A stretch of DNA of 7,196 bases from Bacteroidales bacterium (lineage in GTDB: Bacteria > Bacteroidota > Bacteroidia > Bacteroidales > JAAUTT01): contig JAAUTT010000213.1 in the NCBI GenBank assembly GCA_012031335.1, positions 1 through 7,196 of the forward strand, in the 5' to 3' direction. The position numbers and the translations under genes were made by a program. Below the pieces are notes generated by a model. That model had not been told where the DNA came from. It made no database searches and saw only the letters and a list, made by a program, of their open reading frames with translations. Position 1 is the first letter of the stretch, and each line of letters starts with the position of its first letter. This document shows, piece by piece, positions 1 through 6,507 of this stretch.

Positions 1-548
1 TATCCTTTTCTCTTGTTAGCGGTATTGGGCTTTCTTGTTAGTTTTTCTTATAGTTAGCGGTTTAGTTGAGGGATTTTTGGATAAAATACGGGAAATGTTT
101 CCACAGTTTTCGGTTGTGATTTATTATGTAATTAACTTTTTTATATTATCGTTTACGGTGGCCTTGTTTTTTGCCATGATTTATAAAATTTTACCCTGAT
201 GCACGTATCCGATGGAAAGATGTTATTGCAGGAGCAATTTTTGCCTCTGTTCTTTTTATGATCGGGAAATTTGGATTTTCTATATATATCAATAACAGTA
301 ATTTGGGTAGCTCTTTTGGTTCGGCAGGTTCGTTTGTGGTTTTATTAATGTGGATATATTATTCTTCTACCATGTTATATTTTGGAGCTGAATTTACCAA
401 AGCATACGCCTTGAAATACGGCGATGAGATTGTACCTAAGGAATATGCCGTAACGGTTAAAGTAATTCAGGTGGAGAGCCATGAAAAAAGTGTACAGCAA
501 AATGAAAAACATACTGAAATGACGGACAAAGAACTAAATAAAAAATAA
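1..548 (+). CDS. YihY/BrkB-family inner-membrane protein, 3' part, two frame breaks
   Basis: This is the C-terminal part of a YihY/virulence factor BrkB family protein, a polytopic inner-membrane family whose function is poorly known (older 'ribonuclease BN' names are not supported). The 5' end lies outside the window. Three reading frames must be joined. The first (from base 1) reads LLAVLGF. The second (about 32-196) runs from LLVFLIVSGLVEG through a hydrophobic helix to FAMIYKILP. The third (about 198-548) starts DARIRWKDVIAGA, continues through the family-typical GSAGSFVVLLMWIYYSS and FGAEFTKAYA, and ends in a polar tail rich in Lys and Glu. Both joints require dropping one base, near 31-37 and at 194-197, where the second frame stops at CCC TGA. 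From base 258 a 96-residue open frame remains in the third frame, but its ATG is internal to the family domain. Membership is secure. Whether the breaks are errors or real decay is open; errors seem likelier. Confidence 0.85.
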
Positions 549-651
549 ACACAGGAAAATAAGCTAAATACCTTGATTAATAATGGATTGGTTTTTGTGA
601 AATGAATGCATGTATGAAGAAAATTAATTATTAACCTAAATTGGATTAGCT

Positions 652-1071
652 ATGAAAAGGAATATAACAGGCATATTATTATTGTTTTTTATAACAAGCT
701 GTGCAACTTATACTGAATTTCCCGTGTCGCATGTTGCTCCGGCAGCAACTATAAAAGTAAAGGAAAAGAAGGATAAAAACGAGAATACTCTGGTTAGTGT
801 TACCGCAAATAATTTGGCCAGCGCCGAAAGATTAGATCCATCAAAAGAGGTATATGTAGTTTGGATGTCGACACAGAATAACGGAATTAAAAATCTTGGA
901 CAGTTAATGCATAAGAATGCAAAGAAGTCGACACTGGAGGCTATAACTGCTTTTGAACCCGTCGAAATATTTATAACAGCTGAAGACCAGGGGAATATAA
1001 CCCGACCGTCGGACTTTGAGATTTCCAGAGTGGCACTGGTGGATGCTCAGGAAAGCTCTTTAAATCAATAG
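652..1071 (+). CDS. small lipoprotein with RskA-like C-terminal region
   Basis: A 139-residue predicted lipoprotein. Residues 1-17 form a signal peptide with a positive start (MKRN), a hydrophobic core and a lipobox ending ITSC, so Cys17 should be lipidated. Residues 20-60 are polar and probably a linker. Residues 65-125 contain VYVVWM, then NLGQL and a stretch ending VEIFITAEDQG..TRPSDFEIS. This order (Trp strand, G-x-LG turn, F..I.ITAE strand, Pro-Ser) resembles the C-terminal periplasmic domain of RskA-type anti-sigma factors, but the sigma-binding N-terminal domain and the transmembrane helix are absent. The resemblance is by eye only, and no function is assigned. No Shine-Dalgarno sequence precedes the ATG, which is normal for this phylum. 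The gene follows the YihY/BrkB gene after about 100 bases and converges on the coiled-coil lipoprotein gene. The frame appears intact. Confidence 0.8.
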   Translation: MKRNITGILLLFFITSCATYTEFPVSHVAPAATIKVKEKKDKNENTLVSVTANNLASAERLDPSKEVYVVWMSTQNNGIKNLGQLMHKNAKKSTLEAITAFEPVEIFITAEDQGNITRPSDFEISRVALVDAQESSLNQ

Positions 1072-1136
1072 AAAATATGATTAAAAATCTATTTACAGTT
1101 TAGTTTTCCTTAGGTGTCTGAAAAGAAACAAAATAC

Positions 1137-1214
1137 AATTTAAACACTAATGACATCTAGAATGGATATTCTCTTATATTTTTTTATGGCTATAGCGTCA
1201 TTAGTGTTTAAATT
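1137..1214. terminator. 18-bp perfect inverted repeat between convergent genes, possible bidirectional terminator
   Basis: The left arm AATTTAAACACTAATGAC (1137-1154) and the right arm GTCATTAGTGTTTAAATT (1197-1214) are exact reverse complements, separated by 42 bases. The element fills most of the gap between two convergent stop codons (1071 and 1247), so a two-way transcription stop is the simplest reading. The stem is AT-rich, the loop is long, and only a short T run follows the right arm, so it is not a textbook intrinsic terminator. A miniature transposable element with terminal inverted repeats is the alternative; I see no clear target-site duplication. Confidence 0.5.
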
Positions 1215-1246
1215 TTTACAGCTTCTTTTATTATAATTTACTCTGG

Positions 1247-2059
1247 TTAATTGTTTTCAACTACGAGGTATCTGGATGTCTGCCAGAATTTTTCAGGATC
1301 CGTTATTTCGAGTTGTTTTATATTATTGGTATCCTTCAAATTGTAAGTGTTGAAAGGATGAACAGTCACAATGTTCACTTTATCCCCTGTTAATTCAATT
1401 AATGTATCCGAATGAATATCCACACTTTTAAATTCATCGGGTTTAAATTGTGGATTTAGTTTTTTCACCCTTCCGAATAGACCAAGAAAACCACCTTTTT
1501 TAACAATCACTTCTTTATTAAGTAATTCTTTGGAATCTCCCACAACAAAGTGTCCGGTATTTAGTTTGTTTGTAACCTGTTGAATAATACTATTCTGATT
1601 AGCATTCATGGAAACAAGGCTGTTTATTCTATATTGTTGTGTGTCAATTTGTGTTTTTAGGGAAGATATGTCCTTATTCATCGCACTTATCTGTTCTTCT
1701 TTGGATTGGAGCTGATTATTCAATTCGCTAATTTCAGCGTTCAAACGGTCTCCAAGATCTCTTGAACCTGCTATTGTCCGTTGCAGAGACCTTTGTTTTT
1801 TGTCGTTTTCTTCAAGTAGTTCCTTTAGGTGATCCACCGATTGTTTCATCCGATCCTTTAACTCTCCCTGGTTTTCAGTAATCCCAAGTGTGTTTTCAAA
1901 ATCTTCAAAAGATGCGCTTAACTGGTTAAGAATTGAATCTCTTTCACTGGCAAGCTTTGATAATTCCTGGTTTTTACGGTTCAGTTCTTCTATAGTTTTT
2001 TTTTTGCACGATGGAGCCATAAACATCATGATAACTAAAATGAGTATTAATTTTTTCAT
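1247..2059 (-). CDS. coiled-coil lipoprotein
   Basis: A 270-residue predicted lipoprotein. Residues 1-18 form a signal peptide with a lipobox ending APSC, and Cys18 is followed by KKK. Residues 22 to about 165 are rich in Leu, Glu, Lys, Gln and Asn with heptad-like spacing, and should form a long coiled coil with a short interruption near 52-66. Residues 168-268 form a compact C-terminal domain. It opens with GHFVVGDSKELLNKEVIVKKGG, contains the turn FLGLFGR and ends DPEKFWQTSRYLVVE. The layout (lipid anchor, coiled coil, conserved globular end) recurs in Bacteroidetes lipoproteins, some of which carry automatic names such as 'Cbp1-family collagen-binding adhesin'. I would not transfer that function. 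The protein is likely attached to the outer membrane or faces the periplasm. The ATG is preceded by a weak AAAAGG. No frame break is visible. Confidence 0.82.
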   Translation of the reverse strand: MKKLILILVIMMFMAPSCKKKTIEELNRKNQELSKLASERDSILNQLSASFEDFENTLGITENQGELKDRMKQSVDHLKELLEENDKKQRSLQRTIAGSRDLGDRLNAEISELNNQLQSKEEQISAMNKDISSLKTQIDTQQYRINSLVSMNANQNSIIQQVTNKLNTGHFVVGDSKELLNKEVIVKKGGFLGLFGRVKKLNPQFKPDEFKSVDIHSDTLIELTGDKVNIVTVHPFNTYNLKDTNNIKQLEITDPEKFWQTSRYLVVENN

Positions 2060-2168
2060 AACCTTTTGATTTTAGTTGTTATTCACTTTATGCAGACTAA
2101 AATCATTCCAATATACACGCGATAGCCGCGCCTGCAGTACCTGTTAAATACTGTTTAAAGAAAGGTAA

Positions 2169-2182
2169 GGTATTTCAATACC
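2169..2182. promoter_or_regulatory. perfect 14-bp palindrome, possible operator
   Basis: GGTATT-TC-AATACC has perfect 6-bp arms around a 2-base centre. It lies about 110 bases upstream of the coiled-coil lipoprotein start, within a cluster of other small dyads. A regulator binding site is plausible. A 14-bp palindrome can also arise by chance in AT-rich DNA. Confidence 0.3.
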
Positions 2183-2402
2183 AACAGGTTGTAGCGGTTC
2201 TCCTTTGTATATTTAAATATCCACAGGTCGTTCTTTTTTGTAGAATTTTTTCCCCTACTTTTCAATACAGTCCTAATAAATTCCTCACAATTCAGCTAAG
2301 TTGTGTATCTCAGGTTTTTTTTAAAGAAGATGTTTTAATATTTACTTAACCAGTCATTCTGTTGGTAATTACCCTCATAATTCTCACAAAAAAATGTGGG
2401 AA

Positions 2403-2419
2403 ATGTGCAAATTTCACAT
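2403..2419. promoter_or_regulatory. ATGTG-N7-CACAT dyad, possible regulator site
   Basis: ATGTG (2403-2407) and CACAT (2415-2419) are perfect inverted half-sites with a 7-base spacer, about 95 bases upstream of the PRC-barrel gene. A further TGTG and CACA lie just upstream in 2386-2398, giving four related half-sites in about 35 bases. The core is reminiscent of Crp/Fnr-family sites (TGTGA-N6-TCACA), but its spacing is one base shorter, so that assignment is not made. Confidence 0.3.
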
Positions 2420-2500
2420 AAGCTGATGTAATATATTACCAGGATGATATTTGTAATTTCGCAACGACTAACTAAAAATTTACCGTTCCATTATTAAAAA

Positions 2501-2506
2501 AGGAGG
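2501..2506 (+). promoter_or_regulatory. canonical Shine-Dalgarno sequence AGGAGG
   Basis: AGGAGG(T) stands 5 bases before the ATG at 2512, a full match to the 16S 3' end at a normal distance. It fixes the start of the PRC-barrel gene. Other starts in this window lack such a site, as usual in Bacteroidetes, so strong initiation of this gene is likely. Confidence 0.75.
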
Positions 2507-2511
2507 TACTT

Positions 2512-3272
2512 ATGTTAATCAGGTCAAAATCATTAAAAGGATATAAGATCAATGCTTTGGATTCGGATATCGGGAAGGTTAAAGAATTTTTCTTCGACGA
2601 CAGATTCTGGACTATTCGTTATCTGGTAGTCGAAACCGGCAATTGGTTTAATTCAAGGCCGGTATTAATTTCACCCTATTTTATCCAGTCGGTGGATTAT
2701 GAGTCGGAGCATGTAAATGTAAATTTAACAAAACAACAGGTAGCCGACAGTCCTCCTTATGATAGCGATAGGCCAGTTTCGAGGCAATATGAGGAAAATT
2801 ATACAATTTACTATGGAACTCCTTATTATTGGGGGAGCACAAATATGTGGGGGTCATATCCATATATTATCCGCGACCAGGATAAGTGGAACCGCGATTT
2901 GGATGTGAAAAATTCATGGAATCCTAATTTGAGAAGTTCCAGGGAGGTTTTAAGTTATGATTTGCAGGCCACAGACGGCGAAATAGGTAATGTGGATGAT
3001 TTTATTATCAGTGATGAAACCTGGACAATACGCTATTTTGTTCTCGATACTAAAAGCTGGCTTCCCGGCAAGAAAGTGCTTATTTCAACACAGTGGATTG
3101 ACCGCATAAGCTGGGACGATTCAAAAGTTTTTACTGATCTCTCGCGCGAAACCATCGTAATGTTCCCGAATATGACGAAGATGAAGTGCTTACCCGTGAA
3201 CATGAAATTACTCTTCATCAGTATTTTAACCGGCAGGGATATTGGGTAGATATACCGGCATATTCTAATTGA
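2512..3272 (+). CDS. tandem PRC-barrel domain protein, one frame break near the 3' end
   Basis: The protein has two PRC-barrel-like repeats and no signal peptide, so it is probably cytoplasmic. PRC-barrel is a small beta-barrel fold found in RimM, photosynthetic reaction centre subunit H and many stress-linked proteins of unknown role. Repeat 1 (about 3-108) has DSDIGKVKEFFFDD followed by FWTIRYLVVET..W. Repeat 2 (about 145-245) has DGEIGNVDDF followed by TWTIRYFVLDT..W. Each continues with the strand VLIS and an acidic, aromatic tail. The linker (about 95-140) is rich in Tyr and Trp. As written, the frame stops at 3249 after an unrelated tail. Adding one base at about 3156 (ATCGTA to ATCCGTA) restores TIRNVPEYDEDEVLTREHE, ending QGYWVDIPAYSN at the TGA 3270-3272, for 253 residues. 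That tail parallels the end of repeat 1, so the break is almost certainly a one-base deletion. Family call is secure; function is unknown. Confidence 0.85.
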
Positions 3273-3360
3273 TATTTTTGATTACTAAACATCGGGCTGT
3301 ATACCTAAATAAATAATATAGGCAATAATCCTCATCTCCGCTAAAGCTTGAATATCGCCA

Positions 3361-3382
3361 GGCGTAGTCTCCGGACTACGCC
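3361..3382. terminator. GC-rich 9-bp hairpin GGCGTAGTC-TCCG-GACTACGCC
   Basis: A perfect 9-bp stem with a 4-base loop, markedly GC-rich against its surroundings and about 90 bases past the end of the PRC-barrel gene. Only four T's follow shortly (CCATTTTAC), so it is an imperfect intrinsic terminator. It could also be a dispersed palindromic repeat of the REP type. Copy number in the genome would distinguish these. Confidence 0.5.
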
Positions 3383-3488
3383 GCCATTTTACATTAAAGT
3401 CAGGTATTTTAATTTTTACTTCTAAAGTTTTGTCGGTGTAGTGGCTAAGATACTGATGTGCAAATTTTTAGTATTTATCGAAATGGTA

Positions 3489-3520
3489 TCAAAGGCCGAA
3501 TCTCCCGATAGGGCCTTTGA
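3489..3520. terminator. 9-bp hairpin TCAAAGGCC/GGCCTTTGA, 14-base loop
   Basis: Perfect 9-bp arms (3489-3497 and 3512-3520) around a 14-base loop, about 75 bases past the stop codon of the minus-strand DUF305 lipoprotein gene. No T run follows on the minus strand, and AAAAATCTAATTTATT follows on the plus strand. It may end or stabilise either convergent transcript. Confidence 0.4.
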
Positions 3521-3593
3521 AAAATCTAATTTATTATAAATTGCCTCAACTGTTATTTTTTATTTATAAAATCAATGCAGTAAACATGTATTT

Positions 3594-4235
3594 TTACTGT
3601 AATTCTTTTATTTCCTGATTACGTTGTTTTATCATTTCCTGGGCCAGTTTCTTCATTGCCGCATTTTTCCCGTACTTCACTTCCGTTTTTGCCAGGTCAA
3701 GTCCGTGTTGGTGATGTAAAATCATTAGGGAGGAGAAATCCCTATCGAAGTTACCGCTCATGGATGGACTCTGGTTCATTTCTTCTTTTGCTTTTTGCAT
3801 ACTTACATTCATTTCTTTCAGAAATCCATCATCCTTATTTGCAGGATTGTTATTAGTTAGGAATTCTTCTAATTCCTTTAATTCGTTTTCCTGATTATCT
3901 TTTATTTTTTGAGCAAGTTTCTGCATAGTGGTATCCGCACCATATTTAACCTCTTCATCGGCCATTGCAATACCATGTCTGTGATGTATTTTCATAACAG
4001 TTGCAAAATCGTAGTCGGGGTCGCCGTGTAAAGTAACTGCATCTTTTTGCATCATCGAATGGTGTTTAATACCCATAAAACCACCTGTAATTTCTTCCAT
4101 TTCAGCGGAATCACTTTTTTCCTCTGTTACGTCGGCAGAATCATTATTGTTTTCAGTCTCTGCCTGGTTACCTGATTTACAGTTATAAATAAATCCAAGT
4201 ACAATAATTGCTGCGATTAACATTTTGACTTTCAT
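3594..4235 (-). CDS. lipoprotein with two DUF305 (ferritin-like) repeats
   Basis: A 213-residue predicted lipoprotein. Residues 1-19 form a signal peptide whose lipobox, IYNC, is atypical at the small-residue position; Cys19 is the likely lipid site. Residues 20-50 are acidic and polar, a probable linker. Two DUF305 repeats follow, at about 72-126 and 162-213. Each has the motif DxDFxxxMxxHHxHG (HH at 84-85 and 174-175) and then VKYGxxxxMxKLAQxxxxxQxxEIKEL. DUF305 is a helical, ferritin-like family exported in many bacteria, and its conserved His and Met residues have suggested metal binding, but its role is not established. An extra HHSMM at 58-62 adds to the possible ligand set. The gene is upstream-adjacent to the universal stress protein gene on the same strand (94-base gap), so co-transcription is possible. 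No promoter is obvious in that gap and the frame is intact. Confidence 0.85.
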   Translation of the reverse strand: MKVKMLIAAIIVLGFIYNCKSGNQAETENNNDSADVTEEKSDSAEMEEITGGFMGIKHHSMMQKDAVTLHGDPDYDFATVMKIHHRHGIAMADEEVKYGADTTMQKLAQKIKDNQENELKELEEFLTNNNPANKDDGFLKEMNVSMQKAKEEMNQSPSMSGNFDRDFSSLMILHHQHGLDLAKTEVKYGKNAAMKKLAQEMIKQRNQEIKELQ

Positions 4236-4329
4236 AGTGCGAAGTTTTAAATTAAGCTATTGATTAAACAATTGAATCTCATTTTTGGAGTTTCTGCGTG
4301 TCATAAATTGCTAAGGAAATAGTTGTTAA

Positions 4330-5231
4330 TTATACTTCCTGCCCATTTTCCATAAATTCCGGTTGGATATCCGAAATGATATGATGCGAAATAGGCTTAA
4401 TACTTAATACAGGTATTTTTAAATGATTAATTAATTGTTGAGCAAAAGGGATGTTTTTTGATGTTTTTGAACTGTCGGTGTTTACTGCTATAATGGCCAG
4501 ATCAGCCGAAAATTCTTCGGCCACCTGAAAAACTTTCTCAGGGAAATCGGTACATGGGCTAAATGCCGATTGAAATTTCACATGATCATAATGCATCTGT
4601 AATTTTAACTTATCAACCAACGATGCTAACTCTTTAAGTTCGCGGGGTTTATTTCTTTCGGCCAATCCCAATATGTATATTTCGGAATTGTTTTTTTCAA
4701 TTATCGGGCGTGCATAGAAATATTTTTCGAATGTTCCAGGCTTAAGTTGCACAGGAAAAAGCACTTTGCCAAAAGAAGTCTTATTCCACGTGTCCGGAAC
4801 AGTTAGTACCGGGCAGTTACAACCTTTAATAACCGTAAAAGCATCTGAACCCATAAACAATTCCCGCGATCCGGAAATACCATGAGTTCCCATTACTATT
4901 AAGCTCGCTTTCTGCTGGATGGCATACGCGCAAATTTTTCCGAAGGTAAACCTTCAAGCACTTTGGAAGAAATTTTGATGCCTGTACTACTATGAATTCT
5001 GGCCGCAAGCATATCGAGGTATTTACCAATGGCCTGAAATTGACTGGCTTCTCTTTTGTAGTTTGGCAAAAGATCTTTTGACACTTCCCGATAATCAAAC
5101 ATATCCATTACATGCAGTATGGATACCTCTGCCCCTTGTCTTCGGGCAATTGCTAGGCCTGTTTTCAAAGCATTTTCGGAATATGCAGAAAAGTCGGTCG
5201 TTATAATTATTTTATTGATCAGAGATTTCAT
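4330..5231 (-). CDS. two-domain universal stress protein (UspA family), one frame break
   Basis: A tandem universal stress protein, probably cytoplasmic. The N-terminal frame starts MKSLINKIIITTDFSAYSEN, the usual first strand and loop of a Usp domain. It runs to VLEGLPSEK (residue 99) and then leaves frame, stopping near 4899. Adding one base in the T5 run at 4935-4939 (A5 on the coding strand) joins it to ICAYAIQQKASLIVMGTHG and the rest, giving 300 residues. Domain 1 carries the complete ATP-binding motif G-2x-G-9x-GS (GTHG..., then GS, then the strand CPVLTV). Domain 2 (about 155-285) has the fold signature ADLAIIAVN and IPVLSIKP but no glycine motif, so it probably does not bind ATP the same way. 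Two-domain Usp proteins near 280-300 residues are common in Bacteroidetes. The gene lies 210 bases downstream of the AraC-family gene on the same strand. The single-base homopolymer change is probably a sequence error. Confidence 0.88.
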
Positions 5232-5441
5232 TTGTACATAATTTTATGTTTAAGGTCAAATGGAATATCCATGATGCTTTTGTTCATCCTTTTGGTGATC
5301 TCTTCGGATCATGGACATTTCATATGTACAAGATTTTTATTTTTAAGTGCAGCTGAAACCCATAAGGCTCAGCGAAGCCAAATATCCTTAAGGTATTGCT
5401 TAACTTTACTGGCGACCAGAGATTATGGATCTTTTCTCTGT
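5232..5441. other. 210-base intergenic region upstream of the universal stress protein gene
   Basis: No gene is supported here. The region lies between the AraC-family stop and the Usp start, both on the minus strand. It contains an 8-bp inverted repeat (TCCATGAT at 5268-5275 and ATCATGGA at 5308-5315) and, on the minus strand, TCCATTTG (5257-5264) and GATATTTG (5379-5386), each one base off the TAnnTTTG element. No -33 partner is visible for the first, so the Usp promoter is not placed. Confidence 0.4.
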
Positions 5442-6338
5442 TTATATAATTTTGTCCATTTTTACACTTTTTATTTTAACAGCTGTTGCCTTGTAGTTTG
5501 CCACTCTGAAACGTTCAGGAGGTATACCAAGCGCCTTTTTAAAATACCTTCCGAAATAAGAATTGTCTTTAAATCCCAGCCTAAACGAAATTTCCGAAAC
5601 CGTTAATTCGGTATGAGTTAGAAGTCTGCGAGCCTCAAGAATAATTCGTTCCTGGATAATGTGGCTAACTGTTTTGTTTGAAATTTCTTTGCAAACAGCG
5701 TTTAAATAATTAGGTGAAATATTCAGCTTTTCGGCAAAATCCTTCGATGTTTTTATTTCAGAAAACCGGCTATTCAGGAGGAGGGTAAAGTCGTTCATAA
5801 TTTTCATTTTCCGGTCTGCTATAAACAGATTTTCATTCAGATTGGCTTTTCGCCTGTAAAACATTATTAAAATCTTCATGCAAAGGCAAATAACCTCTCT
5901 TGAATTTTCATTTCTTTTGGTGTATTCCTTAAGCACCACCTCAATCAAATTGTTCCATTCGTTTTCTTCGTCGGGTTCAATTTTAATGATTGGCGGAAAC
6001 TCTCCCGAAAGAGTCTGGTCGCTTTTTATTTTTGGATTACCAGTATAAATCTGATTATATAAATTATCTGTGAATTGCACCATTATTCCCTGCAGGTCTT
6101 CATTTTTGGTCCACGAGAATTTTTTATATTTATCGATAAGAAATATTTTATTCCTTAGGGCCGAATGCTCATCAAAGTCTATTTGAATTGTTCCTGACCC
6201 CGATTTGATAAATATTAAAGTATACCATCTGCTATTTAAATTATATTCACCGTTACCTGAAATCATTTCATGGATATTATTGATCTTAAAGTCAGAAAGG
6301 GAATTTGATTTAGCGGAAAGGGGATACTTTATTACCAT
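5442..6338 (-). CDS. AraC-family transcriptional regulator
   Basis: A 298-residue DNA-binding regulator. Residues 1 to about 90 look like a cupin-type sensing domain (RWYTLIFIKSGSGTIQIDF, then a strand ending IFLIDKYKKFSW). The middle is helical and probably makes the dimer. The C-terminal AraC/XylS domain has both helix-turn-helix units: SKDFAEKLNISPNYLNAVCKE (198-218), and VSEISFRLGF followed by YFGRYFKKALGIPPERFR (about 247-278), the signature of the family. The frame is open up to 6422, but I choose the ATG at 6338. It gives the usual family length, and a good promoter (-7 at 6368-6375) lies inside the extension, which would make the longer start untranscribed. Candidate operators overlap that promoter, suggesting autoregulation. 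The ligand is unknown. The adjacent Usp gene and the divergent otsA remnant plus channel gene are possible targets. The frame is intact. Confidence 0.88.
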   Translation of the reverse strand: MVIKYPLSAKSNSLSDFKINNIHEMISGNGEYNLNSRWYTLIFIKSGSGTIQIDFDEHSALRNKIFLIDKYKKFSWTKNEDLQGIMVQFTDNLYNQIYTGNPKIKSDQTLSGEFPPIIKIEPDEENEWNNLIEVVLKEYTKRNENSREVICLCMKILIMFYRRKANLNENLFIADRKMKIMNDFTLLLNSRFSEIKTSKDFAEKLNISPNYLNAVCKEISNKTVSHIIQERIILEARRLLTHTELTVSEISFRLGFKDNSYFGRYFKKALGIPPERFRVANYKATAVKIKSVKMDKII

Positions 6339-6367
6339 AGCAATTTTTCTATAATTGAATAGTACCA

Positions 6368-6395
6368 CAAATTTAACCCATTTTAACCTATCCAA
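6368..6395 (-). promoter_or_regulatory. Bacteroidetes-type promoter of the AraC-family gene
   Basis: Read on the minus strand, TTG (6393-6395) is followed by 17 bases and TAAATTTG (6368-6375), an exact match to the -33/-7 consensus TTG-N17-23-TAnnTTTG of the Bacteroidetes primary sigma factor. The AraC ATG at 6338 lies 29 bases past the -7 element, leaving a short leader. This is the best promoter in the window. Confidence 0.65.
6372..6388. promoter_or_regulatory. TTTAACC direct repeats with 10-bp period, possible AraC sites
   Basis: TTTAACC occurs at 6372-6378 and 6382-6388, one helical turn apart, across the -7 and spacer region of the AraC promoter. An inverted GGTTAA lies at 6411-6416. 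AraC-family proteins commonly bind direct repeats on one DNA face, so autoregulation is a reasonable inference. Confidence 0.35.
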
Positions 6396-6412
6396 TGGTA
6401 TTTTACCGTTGG
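6392..6412. promoter_or_regulatory. 21-bp near-perfect palindrome over the AraC promoter -33 region
   Basis: CCAATGGTA (6392-6400) and TACCGTTGG (6404-6412) are inverted repeats with 8 of 9 positions matching around TTT. The left arm contains the -33 TTG (minus strand) of the AraC-family promoter, so a bound protein would block polymerase. It is a strong candidate operator; which regulator binds it cannot be told from the sequence. Confidence 0.5.
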
Positions 6413-6507
6413 TTAATGGCACAAATCGTTTGTTTTTATACTAATATTTCTGGCGATATATTAATATTGAAAAAATCAGAATCTGACATGTTATTTAATT
6501 TGATACT

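Larger units (their letters stand above)
2060..2511. other. 452-base divergent intergenic region with several dyads
   Basis: No gene is supported here; the region must hold the promoters of the two divergently transcribed flanking genes. It contains a palindrome at 2169-2182 (GGTATT-TC-AATACC), a CGCG-N5-CGCG dyad near 2119, the repeat pair CAGTA/TACTG around 2136-2154, and an ATGTG/CACAT dyad at 2403-2419. Weak matches to the Bacteroidetes -7 element TAnnTTTG are GATATTTG at 2446-2453 (+) and TATATTGG near 2110 (-). Neither has a convincing -33 TTG at the right distance, so no promoter is called. Confidence 0.5.
3273..3593. other. 321-base convergent intergenic region
   Basis: No gene is supported between the ends of the PRC-barrel gene and the DUF305 lipoprotein gene. 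The region holds two perfect 9-bp hairpins (3361-3382 and 3489-3520, listed separately) and a weak ATACT/AGTAT pair near 3450-3475. The only start-to-stop frame noted in it is an 18-codon frame overlapping the second hairpin, which I do not call. Confidence 0.55.

Noticed and set aside
2403..2419. Crp/Fnr binding site
   Set aside because: The TGTG/CACA half-sites are present, but the spacing is one base too short and the inner A/T positions do not both match, so only an unnamed dyad is reported.
2681..2863. Minus-strand open frames of about 60 codons at 2681-2863 and 3033-3218
   Set aside because: Both lie opposite the PRC-barrel repeats and are explained by that gene.
3656..3856. Plus-strand open frame of 66 codons
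   Set aside because: It lies opposite the DUF305 lipoprotein gene and has no family features.
4930..4945. Programmed -1 frameshift in the Usp gene
   Set aside because: GAA AAA TTT does not form a proper X-XXY-YYZ slippery heptamer, and tandem Usp genes are normally uninterrupted; a homopolymer error is simpler.
4826..5098. Minus-strand open frame of 90 codons in another frame of the Usp gene
   Set aside because: It overlaps both pieces of the Usp gene, which have clear family sequence; this frame has none.
5417..5440. CAGAGA/TCTCTG hairpin just past the AraC stop as a terminator
   Set aside because: Only 6 bp with a 12-base loop and no T run on the minus strand.
5232..5606. Plus-strand open frame of 124 codons
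   Set aside because: It overlaps the end of the AraC-family gene on the other strand, its protein is low-complexity and Cys/Phe-rich, and it matches no family I know.
6339..6422. Longer start for the AraC-family gene (ATG at 6422, 28 more residues)
   Set aside because: A consensus promoter lies inside this stretch, the added residues match no part of the family, and the ATG at 6338 gives the usual length.
6494..6507. Promoter TTTAATTTG for the otsA remnant
   Set aside because: The element ends only about five bases before the ATG, leaving no room for a leader, and the nearest upstream TTG is too far away.
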